NCBI RefSeq assembly: GCF_018138715.1
Contig: NZ_JAGSHX010000001.1
Span: 1,240,001-1,304,000 of the forward strand
DNA from: Streptomyces asiaticus
GTDB taxonomy: Bacteria; Actinomycetota; Actinomycetes; Streptomycetales; Streptomycetaceae
Length of the DNA: 64,000 bases
Reading direction: 5' to 3'
Within the stretch, counting starts at the first letter, position 1, and each line of letters begins with the position of its first letter. Of this stretch, positions 8,660 through 19,070 are shown piece after piece. A program made the position numbers and the translations under genes. The notes beneath the pieces were generated by a model that saw only the letters and a list, made by a program, of their open reading frames with translations, had not been told where the DNA came from and did no database searches.

Positions 8660-9021
8660 ACTCCGGCGCGGGCCGAGGTCCGCGCCGCAGGACGCGCCAC
8701 CGGGTTCGCGCAGAGCCGCGCCTTCGCCGCCTGGTGCTGGGACCACCACATCGCCCTCATGGGCTACGGACACCTTCGCCGTGGAGGTCCTCCCCGTCCT
8801 GGTCGACAGCGACTTCCACCACAGCGCGCCCGAGGACCAGGACATGATGCCACCAGGAACTGATCCCCGAACTGGGCCTGCCCCTGGGCGAGCTGTGGAA
8901 CCCCACCGGCCTCGCCCAGGACTGCCGGCACACCGGACGCTGGGACAGCCTGGTCACCGTCAAACCCCTCAACCTGACCGGCGGAGTGGGCTCTCCGGCC
9001 AACGCGACGGCGCTGCGCTGA
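8660..9021 (+). pseudogene. Cyclase-family protein, frameshifted 3' remnant
   Basis: Three successive frames together spell the C-terminal third of a putative cyclase (kynurenine formamidase-like metal hydrolase) family protein. They contain GFAQSRAFAAWCWDHHIAL, then TFAVEVLPVLVDSDFHH in another frame, then LGLPLGELW and LNLTGGVGSPANATALR before TGA 9021. The N-terminal metal-binding half is missing. Frames change near 8765 and 8865. It cannot make a working enzyme. Confidence 0.6.
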
Positions 9022-9078
9022 CATCGCGGGCCCGCCCGCAGCCGGCCGGCCCGGGGCGTCAACGAGGCTGCGGCCAGG

Positions 9079-11379
9079 TCACCTGCGCAGGCACTCGATC
9101 TGGTAGTCGCCGGTCTCCTCGTCGATCGTGACGCCGTGTGTCTCGCTGCGGAAGCCGGGGAAGTGGCGGTCGAAGCTCTCCAGGGCCGTGAGGTACCGCA
9201 GGAGGGGGCCGTCGGTGTCACCGGTGGATTCCCCGGGCATCAGGACCGGGATGCCGGGTGGGGTGACGGTGACCATGGCGGCCGCCACCCGGTTCGCGGC
9301 ATCGGCGATCCGGATCCGCTCCGTGCCGCCACGCACCAGACGCTGATAGCAGTGCTGCGGAGGCCGGACCGGCTCCGGGAGCTGCTGGAAGACTGTGTCC
9401 AGCAGCTCCACCAGACGGGCCGAACGCAGCCGGCCGTGCATCTGCCGGCACAGCTCGCGCAGGGTCAGCCCCGCGTAGCGGCGCGGATGCGCGGCGACGG
9501 CGGCGGGCAGCACCCGGTGGAGAGGGGCGTCGGCGTCGTACAGGGCCTTAAAGTCCATCAGGGCGTCCAGCAGCGTGCCCCACTTGCCCTTGGTGATGCC
9601 CATGGAGAACAGGATCAGCGTGGTGTAGCTGTCGGTTTTCTCGACGACGATGTTCCGCGTGGCCAGGTACGCCGTCAGGACGCGGGCCGGGATGCCCTCC
9701 TCGGCCATGTCGCCGGCGGCGGTGATGCCGGGGCAGGTCAGGGTGACCTTGACGGGATCCAGCATGCAGTGCCCCTCGGTGAGCCCGGGGAAGCCGTGCC
9801 AGGCGGCACCGGGCTCCAGCAGCCAGCAGGACTGCGTGGTGCGCAGCAGTTCCGGCGGGGCCTCGTCGAAGGGCAGGCGCTCGCCGGTGGCCGGGTCGGT
9901 GACGGAGTCCGGCTGCCAGACGCCGAAGAACCAGCCCGGCCGGTCCCCGGCGCTCTCCACCCGCTTGTGCAGGCGGACCATTTCCTGACGGAAGCGGATC
10001 GCCTCCGTCACCGCCTCGTCGATGAGCCATTCGCCCTGGGGGCCGTCCATCATCGCGGTGGCCACGTCCAGCGAGGCGATCATCGGGTACAGGGGCGAGG
10101 TGGTGCCGTGCATCATCAGGGCCTCGTTGAAGCGGTCGTGCTCGACCGGTGCCCGCGGTGCGGGTCGCACGTGCACCATCGCGGACTGCGACAGCGCCGC
10201 GAGCAGCTTGTGCGTCGACTGGGTCGCGAACACCGTGGGCCGCTCCGGCCCCGGGAAGGTCCGCTCGTCCACCGCCATGCCGTACCGGCCGGTGTACAGC
10301 GGGTGGAATCGGGCGTAGGCGAACCAGGCTTCGTCGAAGTGCACTCGCGGTGTACTGCCCGCGAGTGCTCGCGCGGTCGCGACGGCGTCGTAACTGAGCC
10401 CGTCATAGGTGGAGTTGGTGAACACCGCGTACTGAGGCCGCGGCGACACCGCGGCCTCGGCCAGCGGATGCACCGCGAGCCGGGCCGCGATCGCCTCCGG
10501 CGCCAGCTCGGCCGGTGGCAGCGGGCCGGCCAGGCCGTAGCCGTTGCGGGTGGGAACCAGGTAGACGGGGCGGGCCCCGGAGACCACCAGCCCCTGCAGC
10601 ACCGACTTGTGGCAGTTGCGGTCCACCAGCGCCAGCTCGTCGCGGGTGACGCTGAAGTGGCCGACCAGGCGGTTACAGGTGGAGTCGCCGTGCAGTACGA
10701 AGTAGGTGGAGTCGGATCCGAAGACGCGGGCGGCGTTGCGCTCGGCCTCGCCGATCGGTCCAGTGTGCTCGAACAGCGAACCCAGTTCCTCGACCGAGAT
10801 CGACAGGTCGCTGCGCAGCAGCCGCTCGCCGAAGTAGTCGTGGAAGGCCCGCCCCGCCGCTGACTTCAGGAAGGCGACACCGCCGGAGTGCGCCGGGGTG
10901 TGCCAGGAGTACTCGTGGGCGTCGTCGAAGCGGCGCAACGCCCGGAAGAACGGCGGCAGCACGTCCTCCCGGTAGGCCCGGGCGGCACTGGTGATGCGGC
11001 CCGCGATGAATCCCGGAGTGTCCTCCAGCGGCCACACGTATCCGACGACCGTCTCCGATACCCACAGCGGCAGATCGCGGACCCCCTCCTCAGCCATGAT
11101 CAGGAAGACCGGCAGGTCCCGGAAACGCCGGCCGATCCGGCGGAGGACGACGGGCCCGCCGTCCTCCACGCCGCCGCCGGGCAGATCCCAGGCGACCAGT
11201 GCCGCCGCCAGCCCCGCCTCGGTACGCAGCACCGCGTCCGCGTCCTGCGCGTCGACGGCCCAGCGCACCTCGAAGCCGCCGGCCTCGACGGCATCCCGGA
11301 TCTTCCGCAGCTGCTCCGTCCTGGCGCCCTCGGCGCGCGGGTGCTCCGGTACCGCCATCAGAACCCTGCTGTCGGCCAT
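9079..11379 (-). CDS. Orn/Lys/Arg decarboxylase (class III, PLP)
   Basis: A 766-residue group III basic amino acid decarboxylase. Such enzymes remove the alpha-carboxyl group of arginine, lysine or ornithine to give a polyamine or diamine. The N-terminal ~130 residues form the receiver-like wing domain (ALVAWDLPGGG). The PLP-binding lysine is K391 in STHKLLAALSQSA, preceded by VHFDEAWFAYARFHP. The C-terminal domain is complete and ends near residue 766. ATG 11379 was chosen for its GGAGG site 8 bases upstream. Substrate preference cannot be decided from sequence. It appears monocistronic and is flanked by relic DNA on both sides. Confidence 0.92.
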   Translation of the reverse strand: MADSRVLMAVPEHPRAEGARTEQLRKIRDAVEAGGFEVRWAVDAQDADAVLRTEAGLAAALVAWDLPGGGVEDGGPVVLRRIGRRFRDLPVFLIMAEEGVRDLPLWVSETVVGYVWPLEDTPGFIAGRITSAARAYREDVLPPFFRALRRFDDAHEYSWHTPAHSGGVAFLKSAAGRAFHDYFGERLLRSDLSISVEELGSLFEHTGPIGEAERNAARVFGSDSTYFVLHGDSTCNRLVGHFSVTRDELALVDRNCHKSVLQGLVVSGARPVYLVPTRNGYGLAGPLPPAELAPEAIAARLAVHPLAEAAVSPRPQYAVFTNSTYDGLSYDAVATARALAGSTPRVHFDEAWFAYARFHPLYTGRYGMAVDERTFPGPERPTVFATQSTHKLLAALSQSAMVHVRPAPRAPVEHDRFNEALMMHGTTSPLYPMIASLDVATAMMDGPQGEWLIDEAVTEAIRFRQEMVRLHKRVESAGDRPGWFFGVWQPDSVTDPATGERLPFDEAPPELLRTTQSCWLLEPGAAWHGFPGLTEGHCMLDPVKVTLTCPGITAAGDMAEEGIPARVLTAYLATRNIVVEKTDSYTTLILFSMGITKGKWGTLLDALMDFKALYDADAPLHRVLPAAVAAHPRRYAGLTLRELCRQMHGRLRSARLVELLDTVFQQLPEPVRPPQHCYQRLVRGGTERIRIADAANRVAAAMVTVTPPGIPVLMPGESTGDTDGPLLRYLTALESFDRHFPGFRSETHGVTIDEETGDYQIECLRR

Positions 11380-11659
11380 GACTGTCCTCCCCTCCCCGGG
11401 CGGCCGCCCGGCCACCGTCGGGCAAGTGTCCGCGCGGCCCGGCTGGGCGAGCGGCCCCCCTTGGGCGAAACCACCGGTATGGCGTACATCGCGGACGGGA
11501 GATCGACCTGCGGCGACCGCAAGTGGGCCGCGCCGGGACATGGTGAGCATGGACCGGCGCGTGCCTGAACTGTGAGGATTCGCCTAGTTTCCCAAGGGCG
11601 TACGGACACGGGGATCGAGGTCGTCCTCACTGGCATCCAGATGCCGAGAATGAACTCGA

Positions 11660-13057
11660 TCATGGAAAGGTGGGTGCAGACCCGCAGACACGAGCTCCTG
11701 GACCGGACCTTGATCTGGAACCAGCGCCACCTCGGCAGGCGGTCGGTGGCCGCGGTGAGGGGGTTTCCTCAGTCGGTGGCAGGCCGCTGAGTCGCTCGAT
11801 ATTCACGGCGATGGCCGTGAATACGTGTTGCAGGTGGGCTTTCGGCTGTCCTCGGTAGCGGCAGTGACGCATGCCGTGCCCGTGGGCGAACTCGTTGATG
11901 GTGCCTTCCACCCCGGAGCGGACCGCGTAGCGGGCCTTCCAGTCGGGCGTCTGCTGCTCGGCGCGGACGCGGACTTGCAACTCTCGCATTTCTCGCGGGG
12001 CAAAGCCCACGTTCCGGGCGCTCTCGCGGGAGCTGGTGCACCGGGGGCGGTCCGGGCAGGGCTGGCACTGGCCTTTGGTGAACCGCGCCACGATCAGCGG
12101 GGCGGCGGTGGGTGAGGAGGTCGGGTAGGGGCCGTGCCGGCCCTTGCTGACCTGGCCCCGGGGACAGGTGACCTGTTGGCGGTCGAAGCCGATGTGGAAG
12201 TCGTCCCGGTCGAAGCCTTCGTTCCTGCGGTGCTGGCGAGTGGGGTTGCCCGGCAGCGGCCCGCTGACGGTGACCTGGTGTTCGCGCTCGGCTCGTTCCA
12301 GGTGGACCAGGGAGGTGTAGCCTCCGTCGACCAGGTGCTCGGCGGGCAGCAGTCCCCGACGCGCCAGGCGGGTATGGATACCGGGCAGGGCCTGGGCGTC
12401 GTTGGTGGCGGTCGAGGTGGTGGCCACATCCGTGATCACGTTGACGCTGCCGGAGGCACACGTCTCGGTGACATGCGCGGCGAACCCCTTCCAGCGGATG
12501 ATATGCCCGTGACGGACGTAGCGCGCCGTGATGTCGTAGGGAGAGACGATCGCCGAGGAAGAGGGTGGCAGCCCGCCGTCGTCGGCGGTGCGCCAGCGCA
12601 GGCGGCCCGCCGCGTCGCGGTAGTAGTTCTGCACGATGATCTGCCGCAGAGCCTCGGCCTGCGGGCCGGGCCGGTAGCCCGGTTGGTGCCGGTGCAGGCG
12701 CTCCAGCAGCCGACAGGCGTCGTCGCCGGCGGCGAGGATCCTGGTCTTGGGCCGGGTGGGATTCTTGCCCAGGCGGACCGGACGGCCGTAGCGGCGCCCC
12801 CACTCCTCGTCGACCAGATCGACCAGCAGGTGCCCGGCCGTGCGGGCGACTTCTTCCAGCGCGGCACGGACCGCCTCGGTGACCAGTTCCAGCCGGGTCA
12901 GGTCGCGTACGGCGGCCAGGATATGGGGGGAGTCGGTGCGCTGGGTGGTGCGCTCGCGTACGAGTCCGGCCTCCTTCAAGCGCGCGAGCGCGAGGTCGAG
13001 GAGACGGTCGGCGCGGTCGTCCTGGGCGATGCGCTCGCGGAAGTCGGCCAGCGCGAT
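11660..13057 (-). pseudogene. IS1182-type DDE transposase, 5'-truncated
   Basis: About 465 codons of an IS1182/IS5-group transposase. The frame reads from an in-frame stop at 13058-13060 with no start codon at the family-normal position, so the N-terminal ~80 residues are missing. Recognisable are [19 protein letters not shown] at the start, the DGGYTSL segment of the catalytic domain, a CPRGQ...[10 protein letters not shown] cysteine cluster, and a C-terminal [19 protein letters not shown] containing the catalytic glutamate. The 5' junction cuts into a TetR-like remnant, so the element landed in, or recombined with, that gene. Confidence 0.7.
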
Positions 13058-13062
13058 TCATG

Positions 13063-13412
13063 TCGCCTGAGGTCGTGCGGTTCGGGGGCTGTGCGTGGAC
13101 CGCCGTCGACGTGTGGTGCGCGTGAGCGTCGGCGTCCCTGTGTGTCCCAGATCGCGAGCACGGCGTCGCGCGCTCCGGTCTCGCCCGCTCCCGGTGCCCG
13201 GACCGTCCCCGAGAGGGCGACGAGGCATCCGCGAGGGTGGGATGTGTCGGTCTGCATGTTGATCGACCCGTGGAGGAGCCGGGCGATGACCTCGCGGGGA
13301 CTTACCGCCTCGTCGGCTACGACATCGGTGACGCTGCCCGGTCCGGCGATGGAGTGCGCAACCGCCTTCTCGAAGAGTCCCTCCTCAGCTTGTTCTTTAT
13401 GGTCTGGCCCGC
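13063..13412 (-). pseudogene. TetR-family regulator, internal remnant
   Basis: On the minus strand the stretch LFEKAVAHSIAGPGS...REVIARLLHGS...DTSHPRGCLVAL matches the start of the ligand-binding domain of TetR/AcrR repressors (the HPRGCLV motif is typical of one subgroup). The DNA-binding helix-turn-helix upstream and the last helices are missing. Its 3' side is cut by the IS1182-type remnant. Confidence 0.5.
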
Positions 13413-13468
13413 TGAAGGTTGGCCGTATTGGACCTCGTCTCCGGAGGCTCGTTCGGCACAATGACCGT

Positions 13469-13672
13469 GTGACAAACAACGAGGATGTCGGAGCGCCGTC
13501 CATCAGCAGAGGGTTTGCTGTCGGCATGCTGATCGGCGTCGCGATCGGGATCGTGCTCGGGTTGGCTGTCTTCGACAACATGGCGATTGGTCTGGCGCTC
13601 GGTGGTGGCGTCGGCGGAGTCCTCGGTGCCACTCTCCCAGCGGCGTGGCACTCGCAGCGTGAGTCTTCGTGA
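13469..13672 (+). CDS. Small glycine-zipper membrane protein
   Basis: A 67-residue protein starting at GTG 13469. After a polar N-terminus, residues 14-60 are one or two hydrophobic helices rich in spaced glycines (GMLIGVAIGIVLGLA, then GLALGGGVGGVLGATL), ending in a short charged tail. This resembles glycine-zipper inner membrane proteins. No partner gene is evident because both neighbours are remnants. Function unknown. Confidence 0.55.
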   Translation: MTNNEDVGAPSISRGFAVGMLIGVAIGIVLGLAVFDNMAIGLALGGGVGGVLGATLPAAWHSQRESS

Positions 13673-13864
13673 GCAGGCCACATGGCCGCTCAGCCAGAAG
13701 TGCTGCGCTCGGGCTGCGCAAGCCGGCCGAGTGCCTGGAGGACGTCGAACGGCATCCCAGAACTTGATCACTCGAACGGGGATCCTCCGGACGTGAACAC
13801 GGCCTTCGCCTGATCCTGCGCTCCGACCAAAGACGCACCTGATCAGCACGAAGGCCGTGGAAAA

Positions 13865-14997
13865 TTGAGTTTGCTGCATCACGACGCCCAGCGGGAGCCA
13901 TTCGTTGTGGCGTCACACTTCCAGGACGACTTCTACGCATGCCTGACCGCCCGGCGTGACGAACTGTTCGAGCTCACCGACGCATTGCTGTGCGCAGACG
14001 GGCCGGTGACCGCGCCGGTGGACTGACGCTGGTGGCCGAGCACCGGCGTGGTCACGGCGCCATGTACGACGCTTTGAACTGCGGCAACGTCGATGTGCCG
14101 CGGCTGCGGCAGGTGCTGGCCGGCCTCCCTCAGCCGTAGGCCGCCGATGAGCGCCTGGTACTGGCGGTGGACATCAGCCACTGGCTCCGCCCGGACGCCC
14201 CGACCCGCCCAGATCGCCTGTTCTGCCACGTCTACGGCCGTAGTGGCCGGCCTCGGACCAGTTCGTGCCCGGCTGGCCGTACTCCTTCGTCGCCGTCCTG
14301 GAATCAGGACGGACCTCCTGGTGCCAGCTGCTGGACGCCGTGCGGCTGGGCTCCGCCGACGATGTCGCCGAAGTCACCGCCTCCCAGGTCCGCCGGGTGG
14401 TGGAGGACCTGATCGAGATGGACCGGTGGCGCTTCGGCGACCGTGACATCCTGATCGTCTTCGACGCCGGGTACGACGCCCCGCGCATGGCCCACCTCTT
14501 GGCCGACTTGCCGGTGGGGGTCCTCGGGAGGATGCGCTCGGACCGGGTGATGCGCAAGCCGGTCCCGGTGCCGTGGATCTCCCCGCCGCAAGGTGGGCGC
14601 CCGCCCAAACGCGGCAAGGAATTCCGCTTCGCCAAGCCGGAGACCTGGGGCGAGCCGAACGCGGCAACGACGCAGGTCGCGGACCGATACGGCACCGTCC
14701 ACGCGATGGCCTGGGACCGCATCCATCCCCGGCTGACCACCCGTTCCGCGTGGATCGACCACACCCGCGAACTCTCCATCATCGAGGGCACGTTGATTCG
14801 CCTGAAGGTCGACCGCCTGCCCGGCGGCCACGACCCGCTGCCACTTTGGCTCTGGTCGTCCGCCACCGGGCTGTCCGGCGAGGACGTCGACGTGCGCTGG
14901 CAGGCGTTCCTGAGGAGGTTCGACCTGGAGCACACCTTCCGCATGGTCAAGCAAGCCCTCGGCTGGACCCGGCCGAAGATCCGCACCCCCGAAGCTA
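13865..14997 (+). pseudogene. NF041680-type transposase, frameshifted and split by IS630
   Basis: Reading from TTG 13865, the N-terminus (HHDAQREPFVVAS, FYACLTARRDELFELTD) and middle (YDALNCGNVDVPRLRQVLAG, LAVDISHWLRPDAPT, PGWPYSFVAVLESGRTSW) of this Streptomyces transposase family are clear. The frame is broken by a deletion near 14030, a TAG near 14138 and a shift near 14255. The catalytic core continues to RTPEA, where an IS630 element begins at 14998. The rest of the C-terminus is not found beyond 16242. Confidence 0.7.
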
Positions 14998-16242
14998 GTA
15001 GATTGTCGCTGCTTAGTTGTGGCATGTCTGGTTGGGAGGTTAGTGTCTGGCAGATTCCTTTCCCTCTGTCAGACGGGACTGTTGTCATGGGTTCGCAGAA
15101 GAAGTGGCCGGTGAGGTTGACCGCGCAGGATCGCGAGGGGTTGGTGCGGGTGACCACGACGGGTGTTCGCCCAGCTTCGATGATCATGCGGGCCCGGGTG
15201 CTGCTCGCGCTGGACACCTCGGTGGGTGAGGTGGATTCCAAGGAGGTGATCGCGGCCCGGCTCGGCGTTTCCGGTGAGACGTTGCGGCTGGTCGCCAAGC
15301 GTTTTGCCGAGACCGGTGGCGATGTGCACGCCACGATCGCGCGGAAGAAGCGCGACCTCCCGCCGGTGCCCTCGCCGGTGACTGGTGAGGTCGAAGCCAG
15401 GCTGATCGCGATGGCGTGCTCACAGCCGCCCCAGGGCCATACCCGGTGGTCGCTGCGGCTGCTGGAGAAGCACGTCGCGCTGGCCGAGGACATCCCCGAT
15501 CTGGACCACTCCACCATCGGGCGGGTCTTAAAAAAACGGAACTGCGCCCTCACCTGAGAAAGTGCTGGACCATCCCGCCACGAGCGAACGCGGAGTTCGC
15601 GGCCCGGATGGAAGACGTGCTGGCCGTCTATGCCCGGCCCTATGACCCGGCGCGTCCGGTGGTGTGCATGGACGAGAAGCCCTACCAGCTCCTCGATCAT
15701 GTCCGCGACCCGCTCCCGGCCCGCCCCGGTCACGACGCCCGCCAGGACAGCGAGTACATCCGCTGCGGCACGTGCTCGATCTTCGTGTGGACCGAACCCC
15801 TGCGCGGGTGGCGCCGTGTTCAGGCACTGTCCCGGCGGACCCGGACCGACTGGGCCGGCCAGGTCAAGCAGTTACTGAGCGTGGACTACCCCGACACCGA
15901 GACCGTGGTGCTGGTGATGGACAACCTCAACACCCACAGCATCGCCTCGCTGTACGAGGCATTCGAACCACAAGAGGCATTCGCCCTGGCCCAACGCCTC
16001 AAGATCCACCATACGCCCAGGCACGGGTCATGGCTCAACATCGCCGAGATCGAACTCTCCGCGCTGACCCGGCAATGCCTCGACCGCCGGATCAGCGACC
16101 TCGGCATCCTCAACACCGAACTCTCAGCCTGGCAGAACGCCACCAACACCGACCAACGTCAAGTGAACTGGCAGTTCACCACCCACGACGCACGCATCAA
16201 ACTGCGCCACCTCTATCCCAAAAATTAGCCGCGACAATCTAC
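14998..16242 (+). mobile_element. IS630-family insertion sequence with TA duplication
   Basis: A 1245-bp element flanked by TA on both sides (14996-14997 and 16243-16244), the usual IS630 target duplication. The ends are inverted repeats: GTAGATTGTCGCTGCTTA on the left against the complement of TTAGCCGCGACAATCTAC on the right (two mismatches). It carries one frameshifted transposase gene and sits inside an older decayed transposase. Confidence 0.9.
15087..16228 (+). CDS. IS630 transposase made by -1 frameshift (orfA/orfB)
   Basis: orfA runs from ATG 15087 to TGA 15557 and carries the helix-turn-helix region ([21 protein letters not shown]). orfB, in the -1 frame, runs to 16228 and holds the DDE domain: [21 protein letters not shown] and [11 protein letters not shown]. 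At 15530-15536 seven A residues (T TAA AAA AAC) form a classic slippery site where a -1 shift joins orfA to orfB. The fused product is about 380 residues, normal for the family. Both parts look intact, so the element may still be active. Confidence 0.88.
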
Positions 16243-16275
16243 TAGAACCCGAAGACAGTACGGCACGTCTTCACA

Positions 16276-16316
16276 GGTGCCCGGGCGCAGGCGGGTTCTG
16301 CCTGCGCCCGGGCACC
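16276..16316 (+). terminator. 17-bp hairpin after the IS region
   Basis: Arms 16276-16292 and 16300-16316 are perfectly complementary (core CCCGGGCGCAGG) with a seven-base loop GGGTTCT. It insulates the ABC transporter genes from upstream transposase transcription. Confidence 0.65.
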
Positions 16317-16378
16317 TCCCGCTCCGCTTCTCACTACAGCCTCCTCGGGGTCACCCCTGGCGGCGGATTGTGCGGCTC

Positions 16379-17131
16379 ATGGCCTTGGAATTACGTGGTG
16401 TCTGCTTCCGGTACAACCGGAAGACGACCGTTCTCGACAGCTTCGACCTTCGCGTCAGCAGCGCGGCAACGGTGCTGCTCGGCCCGAACGGGGCGGGGAA
16501 GTCCACGCTGATGGCGCTGGCCGCTTCCCAGCTCAAGCCCCTGGACGGCACGGTCACCTGGAAGGGCCGCGACCCCGCGGCCCGCAAGGATGTGCGGGCG
16601 TACCGGAAGGCGGTGGCCTGGCTGCCGCAGCACAGCACGCCTGTACCGGGCCTGACCGTACGGGAGCAAGTCGCCTTCGCCGGCTGGCTCAAAGGCATGA
16701 ACCGCTCTGATGCCTGGAAGGCATCGGCCACCACGCTGGGCCGTGTCGGCCTGGACAAGCTCGCCGACCGCCACAGCCACCAGGTCTCCGGTGGCCAGCT
16801 GCGCCGGATGGGCATCGCCGGCGCCCTCACCCACCACAGCGAGCTCATCCTCATGGACGAGCCGACCGCCGGCCTGGACCCCACCCAGCGCAAGGTCTTC
16901 CGGTCCTTGCTCGAACAGCTCGCCGACGACGTGCACATCGTCGTCTCCACCCACCAGACCGAAGACCTCGCCGACCTCTACCAGCACGTGGTCGTCCTGG
17001 ACCGGGGCACGGTGCGCTTCCACGGCACCACCGCCGAATTCCATGCCATGGCCGACAATGCCGGCAACGCCCAAGGTCCTCGCGAGCGCGCGGAAGCCGC
17101 CTACACCCAGCTCGTGGGCGAGGAGATCTGA
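16379..17131 (+). CDS. ABC transporter ATP-binding protein
   Basis: A 250-residue ABC ATPase with Walker A GPNGAGKS (residues 35-42), Q-loop in WLPQHS, signature VSGGQLRR, Walker B LILMDEPTAGLDP and switch histidine in STHQTED. The layout is that of ABC-2-type exporters (drug, lantibiotic or polysaccharide). It begins a three-gene unit: the next gene starts four bases after its stop and the third overlaps by ATGA. A GTG at 16370 is an alternative start. Exported substrate unknown. Confidence 0.88.
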   Translation: MALELRGVCFRYNRKTTVLDSFDLRVSSAATVLLGPNGAGKSTLMALAASQLKPLDGTVTWKGRDPAARKDVRAYRKAVAWLPQHSTPVPGLTVREQVAFAGWLKGMNRSDAWKASATTLGRVGLDKLADRHSHQVSGGQLRRMGIAGALTHHSELILMDEPTAGLDPTQRKVFRSLLEQLADDVHIVVSTHQTEDLADLYQHVVVLDRGTVRFHGTTAEFHAMADNAGNAQGPRERAEAAYTQLVGEEI

Positions 17132-17134
17132 CCC

Positions 17135-18403
17135 GTGCTGCTCTGTACCGTCGTCCGCGTCTCGTCCGGCACCCGTCTTCTGCCGTTTCTGGCCGGCTTC
17201 ATCGTCATCGCCCTCGGTGACAACTTGTCCGAGTGGGTCACACCCCACTACTGGCTCTCCGCCACCAGCACCGCGAGCCTGGCCCTGTCCTTCGTGGGCC
17301 CCGCGTGTGCCGGAGCCGGTGCCTGGGAGGGAAGCCGGCTCAGGCGCGCACGCATCTCCGACCAGAACGCGGTCCGCTCGCCGCTGGCCATCGCCTTCCC
17401 CCTCTTGCTGCCGGTGTTCGTGATGGGTCTGGTCGGGATGACCGCGGCCCTTCTCGTCTCCGCGGCCGCCGCCGACGTCGGCTTCGGCATGCCGGATCCC
17501 GGCATCCTCGCGGTCGAAGCGGTGCTGCTCGCGGCCAACACCCTGGTCGGTTTCGTTCTGGGCCGTCTATGGGCTCCGATCGTCGCGGTGCCGGTCACGC
17601 TGATCGCGAGCTTCGTCGCCAACGCCTACCCGGTCTCCTGGAGCATCGTGTGGATCCGCCACCTCGTAGGTGGAGGACTTCAGGACTGCTGTGTGCTCGA
17701 TCAGAGCCTGGACGTATGGGCGCTGGTCAGTGCGGGAGCGTTCGGTACCGGGGTCTGTCTGTCCGCTGCCGTGCTGATCCAGTACCGGAAGTCCGCTCCC
17801 GCCGTCGTCGCCGCGGCCGCGCTGCTCGCCGGAGGGTTCGTGGGCGGTGTTGCCTCCGCCCACGGCATGGGGGCCGACCCGGTGACCTCCCGCCCGACCG
17901 GCGACCTGGTGTGCGACCACGGTCGGCCCCGCATCTGCCTGTGGCCCGAGATGGACGACCAAGAGGGCATGGTCCGCACCGAGTCCCGCAAGGCCGTCGC
18001 AAGACTCCGCCAGGCCGGCGTCGCGGTGCCCGCAACCCTGACCATGGCCGACCGACCCGGCTCTGACGAGACCAAGCTGGCCATCGGTCCCGGCATCAGT
18101 GCCCGCGGTGTGCCCACAGGTGTGGCGGCAGGGCTTCTTCCACAATCTCCTGCCTGCGCGGACAACGGGGAACCCTACCCGGCCGCTGACGCCTACGGCC
18201 CCGTCGGAGCGTGGCTTTCCCTGACCGCCGGCGCCTCGCCCCGGACCCTCACCAACCGGGTCGCACCGCCGGAACTCGCCCTGGCCCAGCACGTCCTCAA
18301 GCAGTCCCGACAGGTCCAGCTCGACTGGTACGAGCGCAACATCCGCGCCATGAGATCCTGCAACGTAACCCCCCAGCTGGGCGTCAACGGGAGCCACGGA
18401 TGA
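17135..18403 (+). CDS. Multi-spanning membrane protein, partner of the ABC ATPase
   Basis: A 422-residue protein from GTG 17135, with a GAGGAG site inside the end of the previous gene. Six or so hydrophobic segments lie in the first 250 residues. The C-terminal ~170 residues are more hydrophilic and contain a conserved-looking CDHGRPRICLWPEMDDQ segment, probably extracytoplasmic. It is not a recognisable canonical ABC-2 permease but occupies the permease position, so it likely forms the membrane part or a co-regulator. Its stop overlaps the next ATG. Confidence 0.7.
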   Translation: MLLCTVVRVSSGTRLLPFLAGFIVIALGDNLSEWVTPHYWLSATSTASLALSFVGPACAGAGAWEGSRLRRARISDQNAVRSPLAIAFPLLLPVFVMGLVGMTAALLVSAAAADVGFGMPDPGILAVEAVLLAANTLVGFVLGRLWAPIVAVPVTLIASFVANAYPVSWSIVWIRHLVGGGLQDCCVLDQSLDVWALVSAGAFGTGVCLSAAVLIQYRKSAPAVVAAAALLAGGFVGGVASAHGMGADPVTSRPTGDLVCDHGRPRICLWPEMDDQEGMVRTESRKAVARLRQAGVAVPATLTMADRPGSDETKLAIGPGISARGVPTGVAAGLLPQSPACADNGEPYPAADAYGPVGAWLSLTAGASPRTLTNRVAPPELALAQHVLKQSRQVQLDWYERNIRAMRSCNVTPQLGVNGSHG

Positions 18404-18993
18404 ACTGGTGGCTGAAGGCCCGCGCCGTTCCCGCGCTGAGTGTGTCCGTCGTCGTGACCAATGCGGTGGGACTGCTCATGGGCGACGCCGAACTCCCTGT
18501 GCCCGTGCTGACCGGCCAGTCCGGACACTTCCTCGTCGGCCATCTCATCACGCTGCTGCCGGCGGTGATGCTGCTCCACGGCATGGGACGCGGCGACCTG
18601 CGCACCGAAGGCGTCGCCTGCCGTCCCGTTCGGAGGTGGGACGCCGCGCTCGGCTCGGCGGTCGCCGTCACCGGGGCGGGGGTGGCAGCCCTCTGCTACG
18701 CCCTGGGGGCCGACAGCGTCGCCTTGGTGCTGGGGCGCAACATCGCTGGATACGTCGGCCTGGCGCTGCTGCTGTTTCCCTTCCTCGGCCACCGCATCGC
18801 GGCTGTCACCGTCGTCATCGTGCCCCTGCTGTGCGCGGCGGCCGGCTGGAGAAGCGGCGGTCGCCCCGAGCCATGGGCCTGGATCCTGTACCCCGCGAAC
18901 TCCCTGATCGCCCCGCTCATCACGGCAGCCATCGTCCTGGTGGGCGTTCTCGTCTGCCTCACACGACAGGACCCTTTGCGGTCCGCCCACTGA
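18400..18993 (+). CDS. Membrane protein, third gene of the ABC unit
   Basis: A 197-residue hydrophobic protein starting at ATG 18400 within an ATGA overlap. Five or six membrane helices alternate with short charged loops (VSVVVTNAVGLLMGD, HLITLLPAVMLLHGM, YVGLALLLFPFLGH, LITAAIVLVGVLVCL). No soluble domain and no recognised family. Together with the two upstream genes it likely forms a membrane complex energised by the ATPase. Confidence 0.7.
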   Translation: MNWWLKARAVPALSVSVVVTNAVGLLMGDAELPVPVLTGQSGHFLVGHLITLLPAVMLLHGMGRGDLRTEGVACRPVRRWDAALGSAVAVTGAGVAALCYALGADSVALVLGRNIAGYVGLALLLFPFLGHRIAAVTVVIVPLLCAAAGWRSGGRPEPWAWILYPANSLIAPLITAAIVLVGVLVCLTRQDPLRSAH

Positions 18994-19070
18994 GGAAGCC
19001 ATCGGTATGGATGAACCCGGCTACTTGGGATCGCTGGCGAGACGTTCTCCTGCCAGTGGTGCGGCCCGGG

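Noticed and set aside
9136..10863. 575-residue + frame opposite the decarboxylase
   Set aside because: Its composition (Gly, Arg, Gln, His, Val repeats) is that of an antisense shadow; the minus strand encodes a complete decarboxylase.
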